Below, one piece after another: positions 54,250-63,955 of a stretch of 64,000 nucleotides of DNA. The first letter of the stretch is position 1, and each line of letters opens with the position of its first letter. The stretch is from contig NZ_LMMA01000001.1 in assembly GCF_001422725.1 (NCBI RefSeq), forward strand, positions 186,001 through 250,000, written 5' to 3'. Below the pieces are notes generated by a model, which saw only the letters and a program-made list of their open reading frames with translations, searched no databases and was not told where the DNA came from. The position numbers and the translations under genes were made by a program. Origin of the DNA: Flavobacterium sp. Leaf82. GTDB lineage: Bacteria > Bacteroidota > Bacteroidia > Flavobacteriales > Flavobacteriaceae.

Positions 54250-56796
54250 TTATTTTTTTATAATTTTTTTACTGAATGTACCTTTGTCAGTTGTTATTCT
54301 AACAATATAATTTCCAGTGATTAAATCGCTTAAGTCTATAGATTGAGTTTCTTTTACTGTGGTTTTTAATAATGTTCCTAATAAGTTATAAATCTCAACC
54401 TTCTGAATGTTTTCTGAAGAGATATTTAGTTCACTAATTACTGGATTAGGGTATAATGATACTTTAGCAGATTCTATATTTTGATCTATACCTAATGTGC
54501 TATATGCTGTTTTCACATAAAATAAATTTGCTGTATCTTTTTTTGCAATTGTGTGACTTCCGGCAGGGATAGTTAAGGTTATAATTCCTGAAGTTGCAGT
54601 ATAATTTGTTCCATCAATTTTTGCAGTTCCCGCAGCTTCAACAAATACGAGTGTTAGTGTACTTGGTTGTGTTGTGGTGTAAGTAACAGTAGTTGCAGTT
54701 TCCATTTTTAAGCACTGCGTTAAAGTCAAGCCATTATAAGTAACAGTTCCTTTATTTGTAGCAAGGTTTCCGGTAATGGTATAGAACGTGCTTGTTTTTC
54801 CTGACAATGTAAAATCATGAATCTGATTTCCTGGCGCTGGCGCAGTAGTTCCATCAAGTGTTATTGTACCTGATAATTTTGCAGGAGTTCCTCCAGTACC
54901 GTTTGTTGTAATAGAAAAAGAAATGCTTGCCGTTGGAGTACCTGTTATTGTTATTGTTTTATCTGTTGTGTTTTTTACAAATGTTATTCCTGATGCAGGT
55001 AAACCTGTTACGGTTGCATCTGTTGCATCGCCGCCCCACGTAAAAATCATTGGCTCAATTGTAGTTGCTGCAACTACAGTCTGATTAATGTCACTATCTG
55101 TAGTTAAAGTCTGGCTGCTTTCAATAGTTGGAATTTCGTTTTGTACCGCAACTAATGTACTTGTATAATTAGAAAGTGCTGATTTCAGTGCTGCAATTAC
55201 GTTAGATGATTTGTCGTCTACTGCATTGTTGAATGTCCATTTTAAGTCTCCACCTGTAACTCTGCCTGCATATTGCATCACTTTAGTTTTTGCAACAGAA
55301 GGTTCATCTATCACTAAATTTTTTACATAAAGTGAGGCATCAGTGTCAAAGTTGTTATATGTATTTGCTCCCAGAAAAGATTTTACAGTGCTTGGTACCT
55401 GATCTCCACGGTTTGTTGGAACATAGGCGTCAAAGTCAATTGTAGCATTTGTTTTTCCTGAAATGTTGTATGAAGGATTTGTATCTCCATATGCAACAAA
55501 ACGCATACTGTTAGTCGCAATATCAGCATCAAATATGTTGTTGAAAGCTTTAATGTTTCCTCCGGGTTCACCTGAAAATGTTCCTACCGTTCCTGCATTG
55601 TTTTTTTGAGCTGCTTCATCCCATGCATCCGTTCCCTGCATCGAAATCATCATTGGGTTTTTGCTGTTGCGAAAATAATTTCCTTCTACAAATAAAGAAG
55701 ATCCAAGGGTTGATCCTGCTCCATACTTTGAATTTCCGTCATAATAATTGTTATAGATATGTGCAGAATAATAACGAACACGCGGATGGCGTGAATCAGA
55801 ATGATCAAACCAGTTATGATGATAAGTTATGTATAAACCGACTGTTGTTCCTTCGCTTAGTCCTAGTAAACTTGCTTTTCCGCTGTCCCAAAAGTGGTTA
55901 TACGCTAATGTAATATAGGTTGAATTTTTATTGTCTAATGCTCCATCTCCTTTTATTTGATCGGCATCACTTCCTGCATCTCCATAAAATAAATCGCAAT
56001 TATGAACCCAAATATGATCATTATCTTGCTGCATTCCAATATTATCACCGGCAGTACTGTTACAATTCATGAATCCAAGATTGCTAACTTCGATATTTGA
56101 TGCTTTTTTAAGACGGATTCCCATACCGTTTACAACTGCATCGTTACCAATACCTTCTATGGTTACATAGCTATTGGCATTGTTTGCATTTTCGATTGTA
56201 ATATCGCCGCCTTCCATTATTGTCATATCCGTAATGTTTCCAATCAATCGTATAATGAACGGACGTGTATCTTTTCCTTTTTTAATTCCGTAAAGAATAT
56301 TTTGTAAACCAACACAAGGATTTGTACTGGCTCCGGTAATATTCATTGAAATTGTGTTTTTAGTATTTTGCGTAATGTATAGAATTACGGCATTATCTTT
56401 AGGAGTTCCATTGACTTTGTATCCTCCCGGAACGCGACCGCCTTCAAAAGCAAATCCTGTTCGATCTTGTGCGATTACCGTTAATGCTGGTGTTGTTGAT
56501 CCGGATCCTTCTACTGTTGCAGTGACTGGTTTTATGGTTATGGTATAGCTTCCCGCGGCAAGTCCGGGAATGTCAGCGCGAAAGTACGTTCCGTAACTAC
56601 GAATTAATTCGTTGTCTATTTTCTTGTTAGTTTGTCCGCCTCCTGTATAATAGACATTGTAAGTATCAGTTCCGTTAAGTGGAGTCCATTTTACAAAAGC
56701 TGATTCAAGCCAGCCTGATGATTCATTAATAACAACTTGTGACCATATTTGATAAGAAGTCATTAAAAGCATTAGATAAAGTAGTTTTTTTTTCAT
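54250..56796 (-). CDS. Pectate lyase (PL1), T9SS-exported, paralog with one Ig-like repeat
   Basis: The 848-residue paralog of the 50881-53730 enzyme has the same order of parts: signal peptide (1-19), fibronectin-like domain, PL1 beta-helix with DADQIKGDGALD and SRHPRVRYYS, Ig-like domain, C-terminal beta domain (HDFTLSGKTSTFYTITG) and T9SS type A sorting domain (SLYPNPV, ending IIKK). It has one 90-residue Ig-like unit, not two. The catalytic half is the best-kept part. Both genes have separate terminators and the same operator arrangement, so they were probably duplicated as whole transcription units and are regulated together. Confidence 0.93.
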   Translation of the reverse strand: MKKKLLYLMLLMTSYQIWSQVVINESSGWLESAFVKWTPLNGTDTYNVYYTGGGQTNKKIDNELIRSYGTYFRADIPGLAAGSYTITIKPVTATVEGSGSTTPALTVIAQDRTGFAFEGGRVPGGYKVNGTPKDNAVILYITQNTKNTISMNITGASTNPCVGLQNILYGIKKGKDTRPFIIRLIGNITDMTIMEGGDITIENANNANSYVTIEGIGNDAVVNGMGIRLKKASNIEVSNLGFMNCNSTAGDNIGMQQDNDHIWVHNCDLFYGDAGSDADQIKGDGALDNKNSTYITLAYNHFWDSGKASLLGLSEGTTVGLYITYHHNWFDHSDSRHPRVRYYSAHIYNNYYDGNSKYGAGSTLGSSLFVEGNYFRNSKNPMMISMQGTDAWDEAAQKNNAGTVGTFSGEPGGNIKAFNNIFDADIATNSMRFVAYGDTNPSYNISGKTNATIDFDAYVPTNRGDQVPSTVKSFLGANTYNNFDTDASLYVKNLVIDEPSVAKTKVMQYAGRVTGGDLKWTFNNAVDDKSSNVIAALKSALSNYTSTLVAVQNEIPTIESSQTLTTDSDINQTVVAATTIEPMIFTWGGDATDATVTGLPASGITFVKNTTDKTITITGTPTASISFSITTNGTGGTPAKLSGTITLDGTTAPAPGNQIHDFTLSGKTSTFYTITGNLATNKGTVTYNGLTLTQCLKMETATTVTYTTTQPSTLTLVFVEAAGTAKIDGTNYTATSGIITLTIPAGSHTIAKKDTANLFYVKTAYSTLGIDQNIESAKVSLYPNPVISELNISSENIQKVEIYNLLGTLLKTTVKETQSIDLSDLITGNYIVRITTDKGTFSKKIIKK

Positions 56797-56869
56797 GTTT
56801 GTGGTTTTAAAGTTAGATAAAGCGTGGTTTTTTGTGGTTTAACTTTTTGATCGTCATTTACAAATAAAT

Positions 56870-56883
56870 TGTAATCGATTACA
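56870..56883. promoter_or_regulatory. Promoter-proximal operator of pectate lyase 2
   Basis: TGTAATCGATTACA is a perfect 14-bp palindrome with the central CG of LacI-family operators, 74 bp upstream of the start codon. Confidence 0.7.
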
Positions 56884-56969
56884 CAAACATAATCATAATT
56901 TTCATATTATTAATAATTTTGATATAAAAAATATATGACGTAAAAAAACGGTGATATTTTTATTTATTT

Positions 56970-57002
56970 TGTAATAAATTGCATTAAATGTAATTTATTA
57001 CA
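56970..57002. promoter_or_regulatory. Distal double operator of pectate lyase 2
   Basis: TGTAATAAATTGCA (56970-56983) and TGTAATTTATTACA (56989-57002) have centres 19 bp apart, exactly as upstream of the other lyase, and the first centre is 100 bp from the proximal site. The rest of the 567-bp gap 56797-57363 shows only the terminator at 57310; about 57003-57300 holds nothing recognisable. Confidence 0.68.
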
Positions 57003-57309
57003 TATTCGAGATAGTAGGGCTTAATGAGACTTTTGAAAGATTTTATTTATTTATTATCATAAAATGATTTTTATTGTGATTTTCTAATTTAGATTTAAAA
57101 AAATCACTTAACAGTAAGAAAAAAACTATTTATTGTATTGGCTAAGAAGATTTAAGAATGTAGATTTTTTAAATTGCTTCTCTTTCAGAAAGCTAATAAT
57201 TAAAATGTAAGGAATTAAGAGCTGAGATACTGGCAGTATTATTTATGAATAATAAGATTTTAAAATGCCAATTTTAGTTAATCGAATAATTGGGATAACG
57301 ACATAAAAA

Positions 57310-57339
57310 AAAGCCTTTTTGATTTTTCAAAAAGGCTTT
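57310..57339 (-). terminator. Terminator of the Bax-inhibitor/YccA gene
   Basis: AAAGCCTTTTTGA (57310-57322) pairs with 57327-57339 across a 4-nt loop, 25 bp after the stop codon. Confidence 0.85.
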
Positions 57340-57363
57340 GTATATATTAGAAGAAATAAGAAA

Positions 57364-58137
57364 TTAATCTTTACTTGATAATTTAGATAGTAATCTTAAA
57401 AATTCGATGTACAACCATACTAATGTAATCATTAATCCCATTGCGCCATACCATTCCATAAATTTTGGCATTCTTTCCTGAACTCCTTTTTCGATTTGAT
57501 CGAAATCTAAAAACAGGTTCAAGGCAGCAATGATAATTACAAAAACACTAATTCCAATACTCATCATTCCATTTCCGTAATGAACAGGAGTAAAATTAAA
57601 AATCAAAGAAGCTATCCATGATATCAAATAATAAGTAGCAATTGCTAAAGTTGCAGCTATAACTACTGATTTAAATTGTTCAGTAACTTTTACGATTTTA
57701 AATTTATATAATCCTAAACATACTAAGAAAGTTACTAATGTTGCGCTTACAGCATTAATTACAATTCCAGGATACTTAGCTTCAAAAATTGCAGAAATTC
57801 CTCCAATAAATAATCCTTCAAATAAAGCATAGCCCGGAGCTAAATACGGAGAAAGATGAGGCTTAAATGCTGAAATTAAAACTAAAATAAATCCTACTAT
57901 TGCACCGCCAATTGCAGGTAATAGTGCGTTCATTCCGTTAAATGCCATCCACCACGTTACCATTGCAGATCCGCATAATATTAAAAATAAAATAGCTGTT
58001 TTATTGATAGTACCTGACAAAGTCATTTCCTGATTGTAATCAATAATTTGAGCTTGGTGTACTTCTTCAGCTTTTGAAACAGCATTTGATGAAAAACGCT
58101 TGTTGCTTAAAAAGGGATTTTTTGAGTTGAAGTTCAT
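57364..58137 (-). CDS. Bax inhibitor-1/YccA family membrane protein
   Basis: This protein of about 257 residues has seven predicted membrane segments, starting near residue 44 (TAILFLILCGSAMVTWWM). Start chosen at 58137 (MNFNSKNPFLSNKRF), the usual N-terminus in flavobacteria; the ATG at 58164 would add nine residues unlike the family. Family members (YccA, YetJ) are linked to FtsH protease control or calcium leak; which applies here cannot be told. A -7 element TATATTTG lies at 58162-58169, right at the alternative ATG, which also supports the shorter start. Confidence 0.88.
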   Translation of the reverse strand: MNFNSKNPFLSNKRFSSNAVSKAEEVHQAQIIDYNQEMTLSGTINKTAILFLILCGSAMVTWWMAFNGMNALLPAIGGAIVGFILVLISAFKPHLSPYLAPGYALFEGLFIGGISAIFEAKYPGIVINAVSATLVTFLVCLGLYKFKIVKVTEQFKSVVIAATLAIATYYLISWIASLIFNFTPVHYGNGMMSIGISVFVIIIAALNLFLDFDQIEKGVQERMPKFMEWYGAMGLMITLVWLYIEFLRLLSKLSSKD

Positions 58138-58161
58138 GTTTTTAATACATTTAATTGACCT

Positions 58162-58169
58162 CAAATATA
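58162..58169 (-). promoter_or_regulatory. -7 element of the YccA-family gene
   Basis: TATATTTG on the minus strand, 24 bp before the chosen ATG. No TTG at the usual spacing. Confidence 0.45.
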
Positions 58170-58247
58170 TGGAGTTTTTTTGAAGGGCGTATTGTTTAAG
58201 CTAAATTTTTAACATGAATTTCTCTTCTGAAACGAGTTGTATAAAAT

Positions 58248-58280
58248 AAAAAATCCATTCGCGATCACAAATGGATTTTT
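58248..58280 (-). terminator. Terminator of the nuo operon
   Basis: AAAAATCCATT (58249-58259) pairs with AATGGATTTTT (58270-58280), 20 bp after the nuoN stop codon. Confidence 0.85.
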
Positions 58281-58299
58281 ATATATTTTGATTAAAATC

Positions 58300-59691
58300 T
58301 TAGTTTAATAAATCTAACACTAAAGATGGAAACAAACCTAAAGCAATATTCAGAGCAATTGAAATTACTGCAACTGCATAAATAAGAAAAGGTTTTCCGG
58401 TACGTTCCTGATTTGGTTCTTTAGAATACATTGCAAGAATTAATTTGAAATAATATCCAACACTAATAATCGAGTTTATAACAGCAACAATTACCAGAAC
58501 AATATATCCGGCCTGAATAGTTTGATTGAATAAAAATAATTTTGCAAAAAATCCCGAGAAAATCGGAATACCAGCCATAGATAACAAAGAACCAGTAAGT
58601 ATTGCAGCTAATAATGGATTTGTTTTTCCTAAACCATGAAAATTTGTAATATCTTCATTATCCTGATTTTTGCATACATATAAGATAACACTAAAAGCAG
58701 CGATTCCTGCTAGTGCATAAGCAGCAGTATAATAAAGTAAAACACCAGCCGATGTTGCAACGGTTAATAAAGTCATTAACATAAAACCTGCATGCGAAAT
58801 TCCTGAGAATGCCAACATACGTTTTACATTTACCTGACGTAATGCCATTATATTACCAACAGTCATAGAAGCAATTGAAATAATGACTACAATAGTTTCA
58901 AAAGTTCCTAAAAGATCCTGATTATCCAGAGAAGGAACAAGGTTTAAAGCCGATACCAATTTATAAAGTGTTGCAATTGCAATTACTTTTGCTAAAGTAC
59001 TCATTAATGCAGTAGTTAGCGCTGGAGATCCTTCGTAAACATCTGGAGCCCAAAAATGAAAAGGAACTGCAGCAACTTTAAATAACATACCAATTATCAT
59101 TAAAATCATACCGATAGGAAACCAGATTGGTAATTCGGCAGATAAAGAACTTTCGTGAATTTCTGCAACATCAAAACTTCCCATTGCTCCGTAAATCAAA
59201 CAAATTCCGAATAAGATAATTCCTGATGCAAAAGATCCCATCAAAAAGTATTTCATTCCCGCTTCATTGCTTTTTAAGTTTAATCTTTCGCTTGCTGCCA
59301 ATACATAAAGAGCAATTGAAAGAATTTCGATTCCTAAGAAAAACATCGCTAAATTTCCAAAAGAAACCATAGCAACACCTCCAGCTAACAAAAAGATTTT
59401 TATAGCTACAAAATCAGAGATTTTCGTTGGATGGTTTTCGTAAAAATTATGACTTAATGCTACTAAGAAAATAGTTAGAATAATAAATAGTGATGAAAAC
59501 GTAGTTGAGAACTTGCTCACCGTAATCATATTATTATAGTAACTTGCTGTTGATCCAAATTCGTAATAGTTAAGTGCCAAAACACCCAATAGACCAATAA
59601 TGGTAATTGGAACAATGGCCTTTCTTAAATTAAGAATTTCAAACAATAGGCAAAAAATACCCAATCCTGTTATAGCTATTAATGTATTCAT
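58300..59691 (-). CDS. nuoN: NADH-quinone oxidoreductase subunit N
   Basis: This is a 463-residue antiporter-like membrane subunit of respiratory complex I, with about 14 membrane helices. Family marks include the LFKVAAVPFHFWAPDVYEG stretch (Lys in the proton path), SGISHAGFML and the GIPIFSGFFAKLFLF end. Length is near that of other NuoN proteins. It is the last gene of the operon, 64 bp after nuoM, and is followed by a terminator. Confidence 0.95.
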   Translation of the reverse strand: MNTLIAITGLGIFCLLFEILNLRKAIVPITIIGLLGVLALNYYEFGSTASYYNNMITVSKFSTTFSSLFIILTIFLVALSHNFYENHPTKISDFVAIKIFLLAGGVAMVSFGNLAMFFLGIEILSIALYVLAASERLNLKSNEAGMKYFLMGSFASGIILFGICLIYGAMGSFDVAEIHESSLSAELPIWFPIGMILMIIGMLFKVAAVPFHFWAPDVYEGSPALTTALMSTLAKVIAIATLYKLVSALNLVPSLDNQDLLGTFETIVVIISIASMTVGNIMALRQVNVKRMLAFSGISHAGFMLMTLLTVATSAGVLLYYTAAYALAGIAAFSVILYVCKNQDNEDITNFHGLGKTNPLLAAILTGSLLSMAGIPIFSGFFAKLFLFNQTIQAGYIVLVIVAVINSIISVGYYFKLILAMYSKEPNQERTGKPFLIYAVAVISIALNIALGLFPSLVLDLLN

Positions 59692-59755
59692 TTTTGTTTT
59701 TTTGATTTAGGAAATCTAAAACTAATGACGCCCTAATTTATTTTTATTTAAAATA

Positions 59756-61195
59756 TTAATTTTTATTGATAACGCTTAGAATTGTTTCTAAACTTGGTGT
59801 AATCAAATCTGTAATTGGTTTAGGATAAAATCCAAAGAAAATTAAAACTGCAATAATAGCTATAAATGAAATTCCTTCATTAATAGTAACATCTGCAAAA
59901 GTTTTAGAATTAGTTTCTCCTAACATTACATTTTGAAACATTTTAAGCATATAATAAGCTCCTAAAATAATAGTTGTTCCGCCTAAAACAGCAAACCAAA
60001 TATTTATTTGAGATAGACTGTACAAAACAGTAAACTCACCTACAAAGTTAAAAGTACTTGGCAAAGCTACAGAAGCCAATACCAAAATTAAGAACATAGA
60101 AGTAAATTTTGGAGATTGAGTACGAATTCCGCCCATCTCATTAATTTCTCTGGTCTCGTATCTTCTAGAAATAACTTCAGCAGCAAAGAATAATCCAACC
60201 ACAACAAAACCGTGAGCAATCATTTGCAATACAGCTCCACGCAAACCATCAATAGTTAAAGAGTAACTTCCTGCTGCAATTAATCCAACGTGTGCTAATG
60301 AAGAGTAAGCCAGTAATTTTTTTAAATCTCTTTGTCTCAAAGCTACAATTGATCCGTAGATAACTCCGGCAATTCCTAAAGCAATGAAGATATTCATATA
60401 CTCTTTTGCAGCCAATGGTGCAATTGGCAATTGCCAACGAATAACGCTATACAATCCCATTTTTAGCATAATACCTGATAAAAGCATTGTTCCAACAGTT
60501 GGTGCTTTTTGGTATACATTTGCTTGCCATGTATGAAAAGGAATAATTGGAATTTTAATCGCATAAGCAAAGAAGAAAGCTAAGAATATCCATAGTTGTT
60601 CACTTGCTGATAAATTTAATTTGTATAAATCTTCGATTAAGAAACTACCAGCTTTTGAATACAGGTAAATAAAAGCTACTAACATGAATAACGAACCTGC
60701 AAGTGTATAGATAAAGAATTTAACCACTGCTTTTCTACGTTCTTCAGCATCACCATTACCCCAAATAAGAGCAATAAAGTAAATAGGAACAAGTGCTAAT
60801 TCCCAGAAAATATAATATAAAAGACCATCTGCAGCCAGGAAAGTTCCTGTCATAGCAAAAGCCATAAATAAAATTAAAGCATAAAAACCTTTAGCATTTT
60901 TATATTTATTTCCAAAAGAAGAGAATATAATAATTGGCGTTAAAGCTACAGTTAATAAAACCATCGCCATACCTAAACCATCAGCATTTAAAGCAAATGA
61001 AATTTTAGGCTGATTAATCCAGGTATTTATTAAACTGATGTTTTCACCTGCGTAAAAATGATTTAGTAATACAATTGAACAACCTAAAGCCGCCAAACTA
61101 AAAAGCAAAGCTACTTTAGATGCTAGTTTATCACCAGCAAAATAAGTGGCAAATGCACCAATTAGAAGAATAATTAATATAAGAGAAACGTTCAT
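59756..61195 (-). CDS. nuoM: NADH-quinone oxidoreductase subunit M
   Basis: This is a 479-residue antiporter-like subunit of complex I. Marks include LLYYIFWELALVPIYF with the functional Glu, FFAYAIKIPIIPFHTWQ, LLAYSSLAHVGL and the FVGEFTVL turn. It lies 10 bp after nuoL. Confidence 0.96.
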   Translation of the reverse strand: MNVSLILIILLIGAFATYFAGDKLASKVALLFSLAALGCSIVLLNHFYAGENISLINTWINQPKISFALNADGLGMAMVLLTVALTPIIIFSSFGNKYKNAKGFYALILFMAFAMTGTFLAADGLLYYIFWELALVPIYFIALIWGNGDAEERRKAVVKFFIYTLAGSLFMLVAFIYLYSKAGSFLIEDLYKLNLSASEQLWIFLAFFFAYAIKIPIIPFHTWQANVYQKAPTVGTMLLSGIMLKMGLYSVIRWQLPIAPLAAKEYMNIFIALGIAGVIYGSIVALRQRDLKKLLAYSSLAHVGLIAAGSYSLTIDGLRGAVLQMIAHGFVVVGLFFAAEVISRRYETREINEMGGIRTQSPKFTSMFLILVLASVALPSTFNFVGEFTVLYSLSQINIWFAVLGGTTIILGAYYMLKMFQNVMLGETNSKTFADVTINEGISFIAIIAVLIFFGFYPKPITDLITPSLETILSVINKN

Positions 61196-61205
61196 AGTTG
61201 TAAAA

Positions 61206-63089
61206 TTATTTAGCTAAAAATATATAGGAAACAATAGCGCAAAGCCCCAGAACAAAAGCAAAAAGATATAATCCGATACTTCCGTTTTGTAATTTTTTAC
61301 CTTGAAAGGCTAATTCATTTGTTACTTTTCCTAATCCAAAAACAAGAGCAGATAAACCAGTCTCAATATAGTCTCTGAAAAATCTTGATAATCCGTTAAT
61401 AGAGCGAACAAATACAGCGTCGTAAGCTTCGTCTACATAATATTTGTTGTATAAAACTTTGGTTAAACCTGTAATATTTTCATCTGCTTCCGGAACATTG
61501 TCTTGTTTGAAGTATTTAATGTAAGCAATTAAAATACCTACTAATCCGCCTAAAACAGCAACTCCCATTAAGGTATATTCTGTTGTGCCTAAGTGATGTT
61601 CTTCACCTGCTACTTTCGTGAAAAGTGGAGCTAAATACTCATTTAACCAGCTGTTTCCAGGTAAACTAATAAGTCCGCCGAAAGTAGCCAAAACTGCTAA
61701 AATCATTAAAGGAAAAGTAATTAATCCGTCGCTTTCATGTAAATGATGTTTTTGTTCATCAGTTCCTCTAAAATCTTTAAAGAAAGTTAAGAACATCAAT
61801 CTAAACATATAAAAAGCAGTCATGATTGAAGCAATAGATCCAATTACATAAAGAGGTATACTATGGTGGAAAGCAGTTAATAAAATTTCATCTTTAGAGA
61901 AGAAACCAGAGAAAAACGGAACACCTGAAATAGCTAATGATGAAATTAACATTGTCCAGAAAGTAATTGGCATTGCTTTACGCAAGCCACCCATTTTACG
62001 CATATCCTGTTCACCGTGTAAACCGTGAATTACAGAACCTGAACCTAAGAATAAACATGCTTTGAAGAAAGCGTGAGTTATAACGTGAAAAACAGCAACT
62101 TCGTAAGCACCCAATCCCAAGGCTAAAAACATTAAACCTAATTGAGAAACGGTAGAGTAGGCCAATACTTTTTTAATATCAGTCTGAACCAATCCAATTG
62201 TTGCAGCTACTAATGAAGTGATTGCTCCAATAACGGCAATAACAGTTTGAACATCCGGAGCCTGATCGAATACAAAGTTTAATCTTGTAATCATGAAAAT
62301 ACCAGCTGTAACCATTGTTGCAGCGTGAATTAATGCAGAAACCGGAGTTGGTCCAGCCATCGCATCAGGTAACCATGTGTACAAAGGAATTTGTGCAGAT
62401 TTACCACAAGCTCCAATAAATAAACATAAAGCAGCTAATGCTAATAAAGGTTTATCTAAGTTTGTTGCTCCTGCAATTGCAGTTTTTAAAGTTGCATAAT
62501 CTAATGTTGAGAACATTGAACCAATAATGAACATCCCGATTAAAAGACCTAAATCTCCAATTCTGTTCATGATGAAAGCTTTTTTCGCTGCATCATTGTA
62601 ATCCTGGTTTTTATGCCAGAATCCAATTAGTAAGTACGAGCAAAGTCCAACACCTTCCCAGCCAATAAATAAAACTAATAAGTTGCTTCCTATTACAAGC
62701 GTAATCATGAAGAATACAAACAGATTTAAATAAGCAAAAAACTTGTGCATATTTTCATCATCATGCATATAACTTATAGAGTATATATGAATCAATGATC
62801 CAATACCGGTTACGAATAATAACCAAAGTAATGATAACTGATCTAATAAAAATCCAAGATTGATATGTAAGTTACTAATCTGAATCCAGTCAAATAAAGT
62901 AACCTGAACGGCTTGTTTTGTTTGGGTTAATTGATTGAAAAAGAAAAGCGTCACAGCAAATGAAATTACTACAGCAACAGTGCCGATGATTCCTGAAACT
63001 GTTTTTCCTAAACTCTTGCCAAAGAAAACATTGATTAAAAATCCTAAAAAAGGAGATAAAACTAAAAGTAAAGCTAAATTGGTATCCAT
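61206..63089 (-). CDS. nuoL: NADH-quinone oxidoreductase subunit L
   Basis: This is the 627-residue largest antiporter-like subunit of complex I, with about 16 helices and the long lateral helix at its C-terminus. Marks include FIGWEGVGLCSYLLIGFW, PTPVSALIHAATMVTAG and LAYSTVSQLGLM. It lies 6 bp after nuoK. Confidence 0.96.
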   Translation of the reverse strand: MDTNLALLLVLSPFLGFLINVFFGKSLGKTVSGIIGTVAVVISFAVTLFFFNQLTQTKQAVQVTLFDWIQISNLHINLGFLLDQLSLLWLLFVTGIGSLIHIYSISYMHDDENMHKFFAYLNLFVFFMITLVIGSNLLVLFIGWEGVGLCSYLLIGFWHKNQDYNDAAKKAFIMNRIGDLGLLIGMFIIGSMFSTLDYATLKTAIAGATNLDKPLLALAALCLFIGACGKSAQIPLYTWLPDAMAGPTPVSALIHAATMVTAGIFMITRLNFVFDQAPDVQTVIAVIGAITSLVAATIGLVQTDIKKVLAYSTVSQLGLMFLALGLGAYEVAVFHVITHAFFKACLFLGSGSVIHGLHGEQDMRKMGGLRKAMPITFWTMLISSLAISGVPFFSGFFSKDEILLTAFHHSIPLYVIGSIASIMTAFYMFRLMFLTFFKDFRGTDEQKHHLHESDGLITFPLMILAVLATFGGLISLPGNSWLNEYLAPLFTKVAGEEHHLGTTEYTLMGVAVLGGLVGILIAYIKYFKQDNVPEADENITGLTKVLYNKYYVDEAYDAVFVRSINGLSRFFRDYIETGLSALVFGLGKVTNELAFQGKKLQNGSIGLYLFAFVLGLCAIVSYIFLAK

Positions 63090-63095
63090 TTTTAT

Positions 63096-63416
63096 TTATC
63101 CTTTTAAATTTTTTAAATTATCGATACTAATCGAGCCTAAATTTCTAAAGATCGAAACTAAAATAGCCAATCCAACTGCAACTTCTGCTGCAGCAACTGC
63201 CATCGAAAAGAATACAAAGACTTGTCCTTGCGCATCTTGATGATAAGTTGAAAAAGCAACAAATAAAAGGTTAACAGCATTCAACATGATTTCGATAGAC
63301 ATGAAAACGATAATAGCATTTCGTCTGTACAATACACCAAAAATACCAATACAGAAAAGTACAACACTTAAAAAGATGTAGTTTTCAATACCTATTTGAT
63401 TTAATATATTACCCAT
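63096..63416 (-). CDS. nuoK: NADH-quinone oxidoreductase subunit K
   Basis: This 106-residue subunit has three membrane helices. The conserved Glu residues lie in [11 protein letters not shown] and in the [14 protein letters not shown] helix. Its start codon overlaps the nuoJ stop codon by one base (TAATG), pointing to coupled translation. Confidence 0.95.
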   Translation of the reverse strand: MGNILNQIGIENYIFLSVVLFCIGIFGVLYRRNAIIVFMSIEIMLNAVNLLFVAFSTYHQDAQGQVFVFFSMAVAAAEVAVGLAILVSIFRNLGSISIDNLKNLKG

Positions 63417-63955
63417 TATTTATTTAATTTTTCTTTTTTAGACAATAATACAGTTCCAATCATCGCTACTAAAAGCAAGATCGAAGCAAATTCAAACGGA
63501 ACCATATATTCGTTCAATAATATTTTACCAAGTACTTTAATCGATTGAAAATCTTCTCCGGTTGAATCATATTCCCCAACAATTGGTTTAGAGTTAATGA
63601 AAATGGCAATCAATACAATGCAGATTAAACAAAAAGAAACGATTGCTCCTAAACGTGTAATTCTTGGTCTGTGTACCTGATGGCGTTCGTTCAGGTTCAT
63701 TAACATAATCGTAAACAGGAATAAAATCATAATTGCTCCAGAGTAGACTATAATATGTACGATAGCCAGGAATTGAGCATTTAATAATAAATAATGACCG
63801 GCGATAGAGAAAAAACAAATCACTAAATAAATAGCACTATGAATTGGGTTTCTGCTAAAAATAGTCAGGAAAGCAGTAATCACTGTAATAAATGCTAAGA
63901 AACAAAATATAATTTGTACAGTTGTTGCGTGTGCAAAATCAGGAATATGTATCAT
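63416..63955 (-). CDS. nuoJ: NADH-quinone oxidoreductase subunit J
   Basis: The 179-residue subunit has five membrane helices (first half [20 protein letters not shown]; later [18 protein letters not shown] with the typical VYxGAIxVLFLF motif). It starts right next to the stop codon of the upstream gene and overlaps nuoK by one base. Confidence 0.95.
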   Translation of the reverse strand: MIHIPDFAHATTVQIIFCFLAFITVITAFLTIFSRNPIHSAIYLVICFFSIAGHYLLLNAQFLAIVHIIVYSGAIMILFLFTIMLMNLNERHQVHRPRITRLGAIVSFCLICIVLIAIFINSKPIVGEYDSTGEDFQSIKVLGKILLNEYMVPFEFASILLLVAMIGTVLLSKKEKLNK

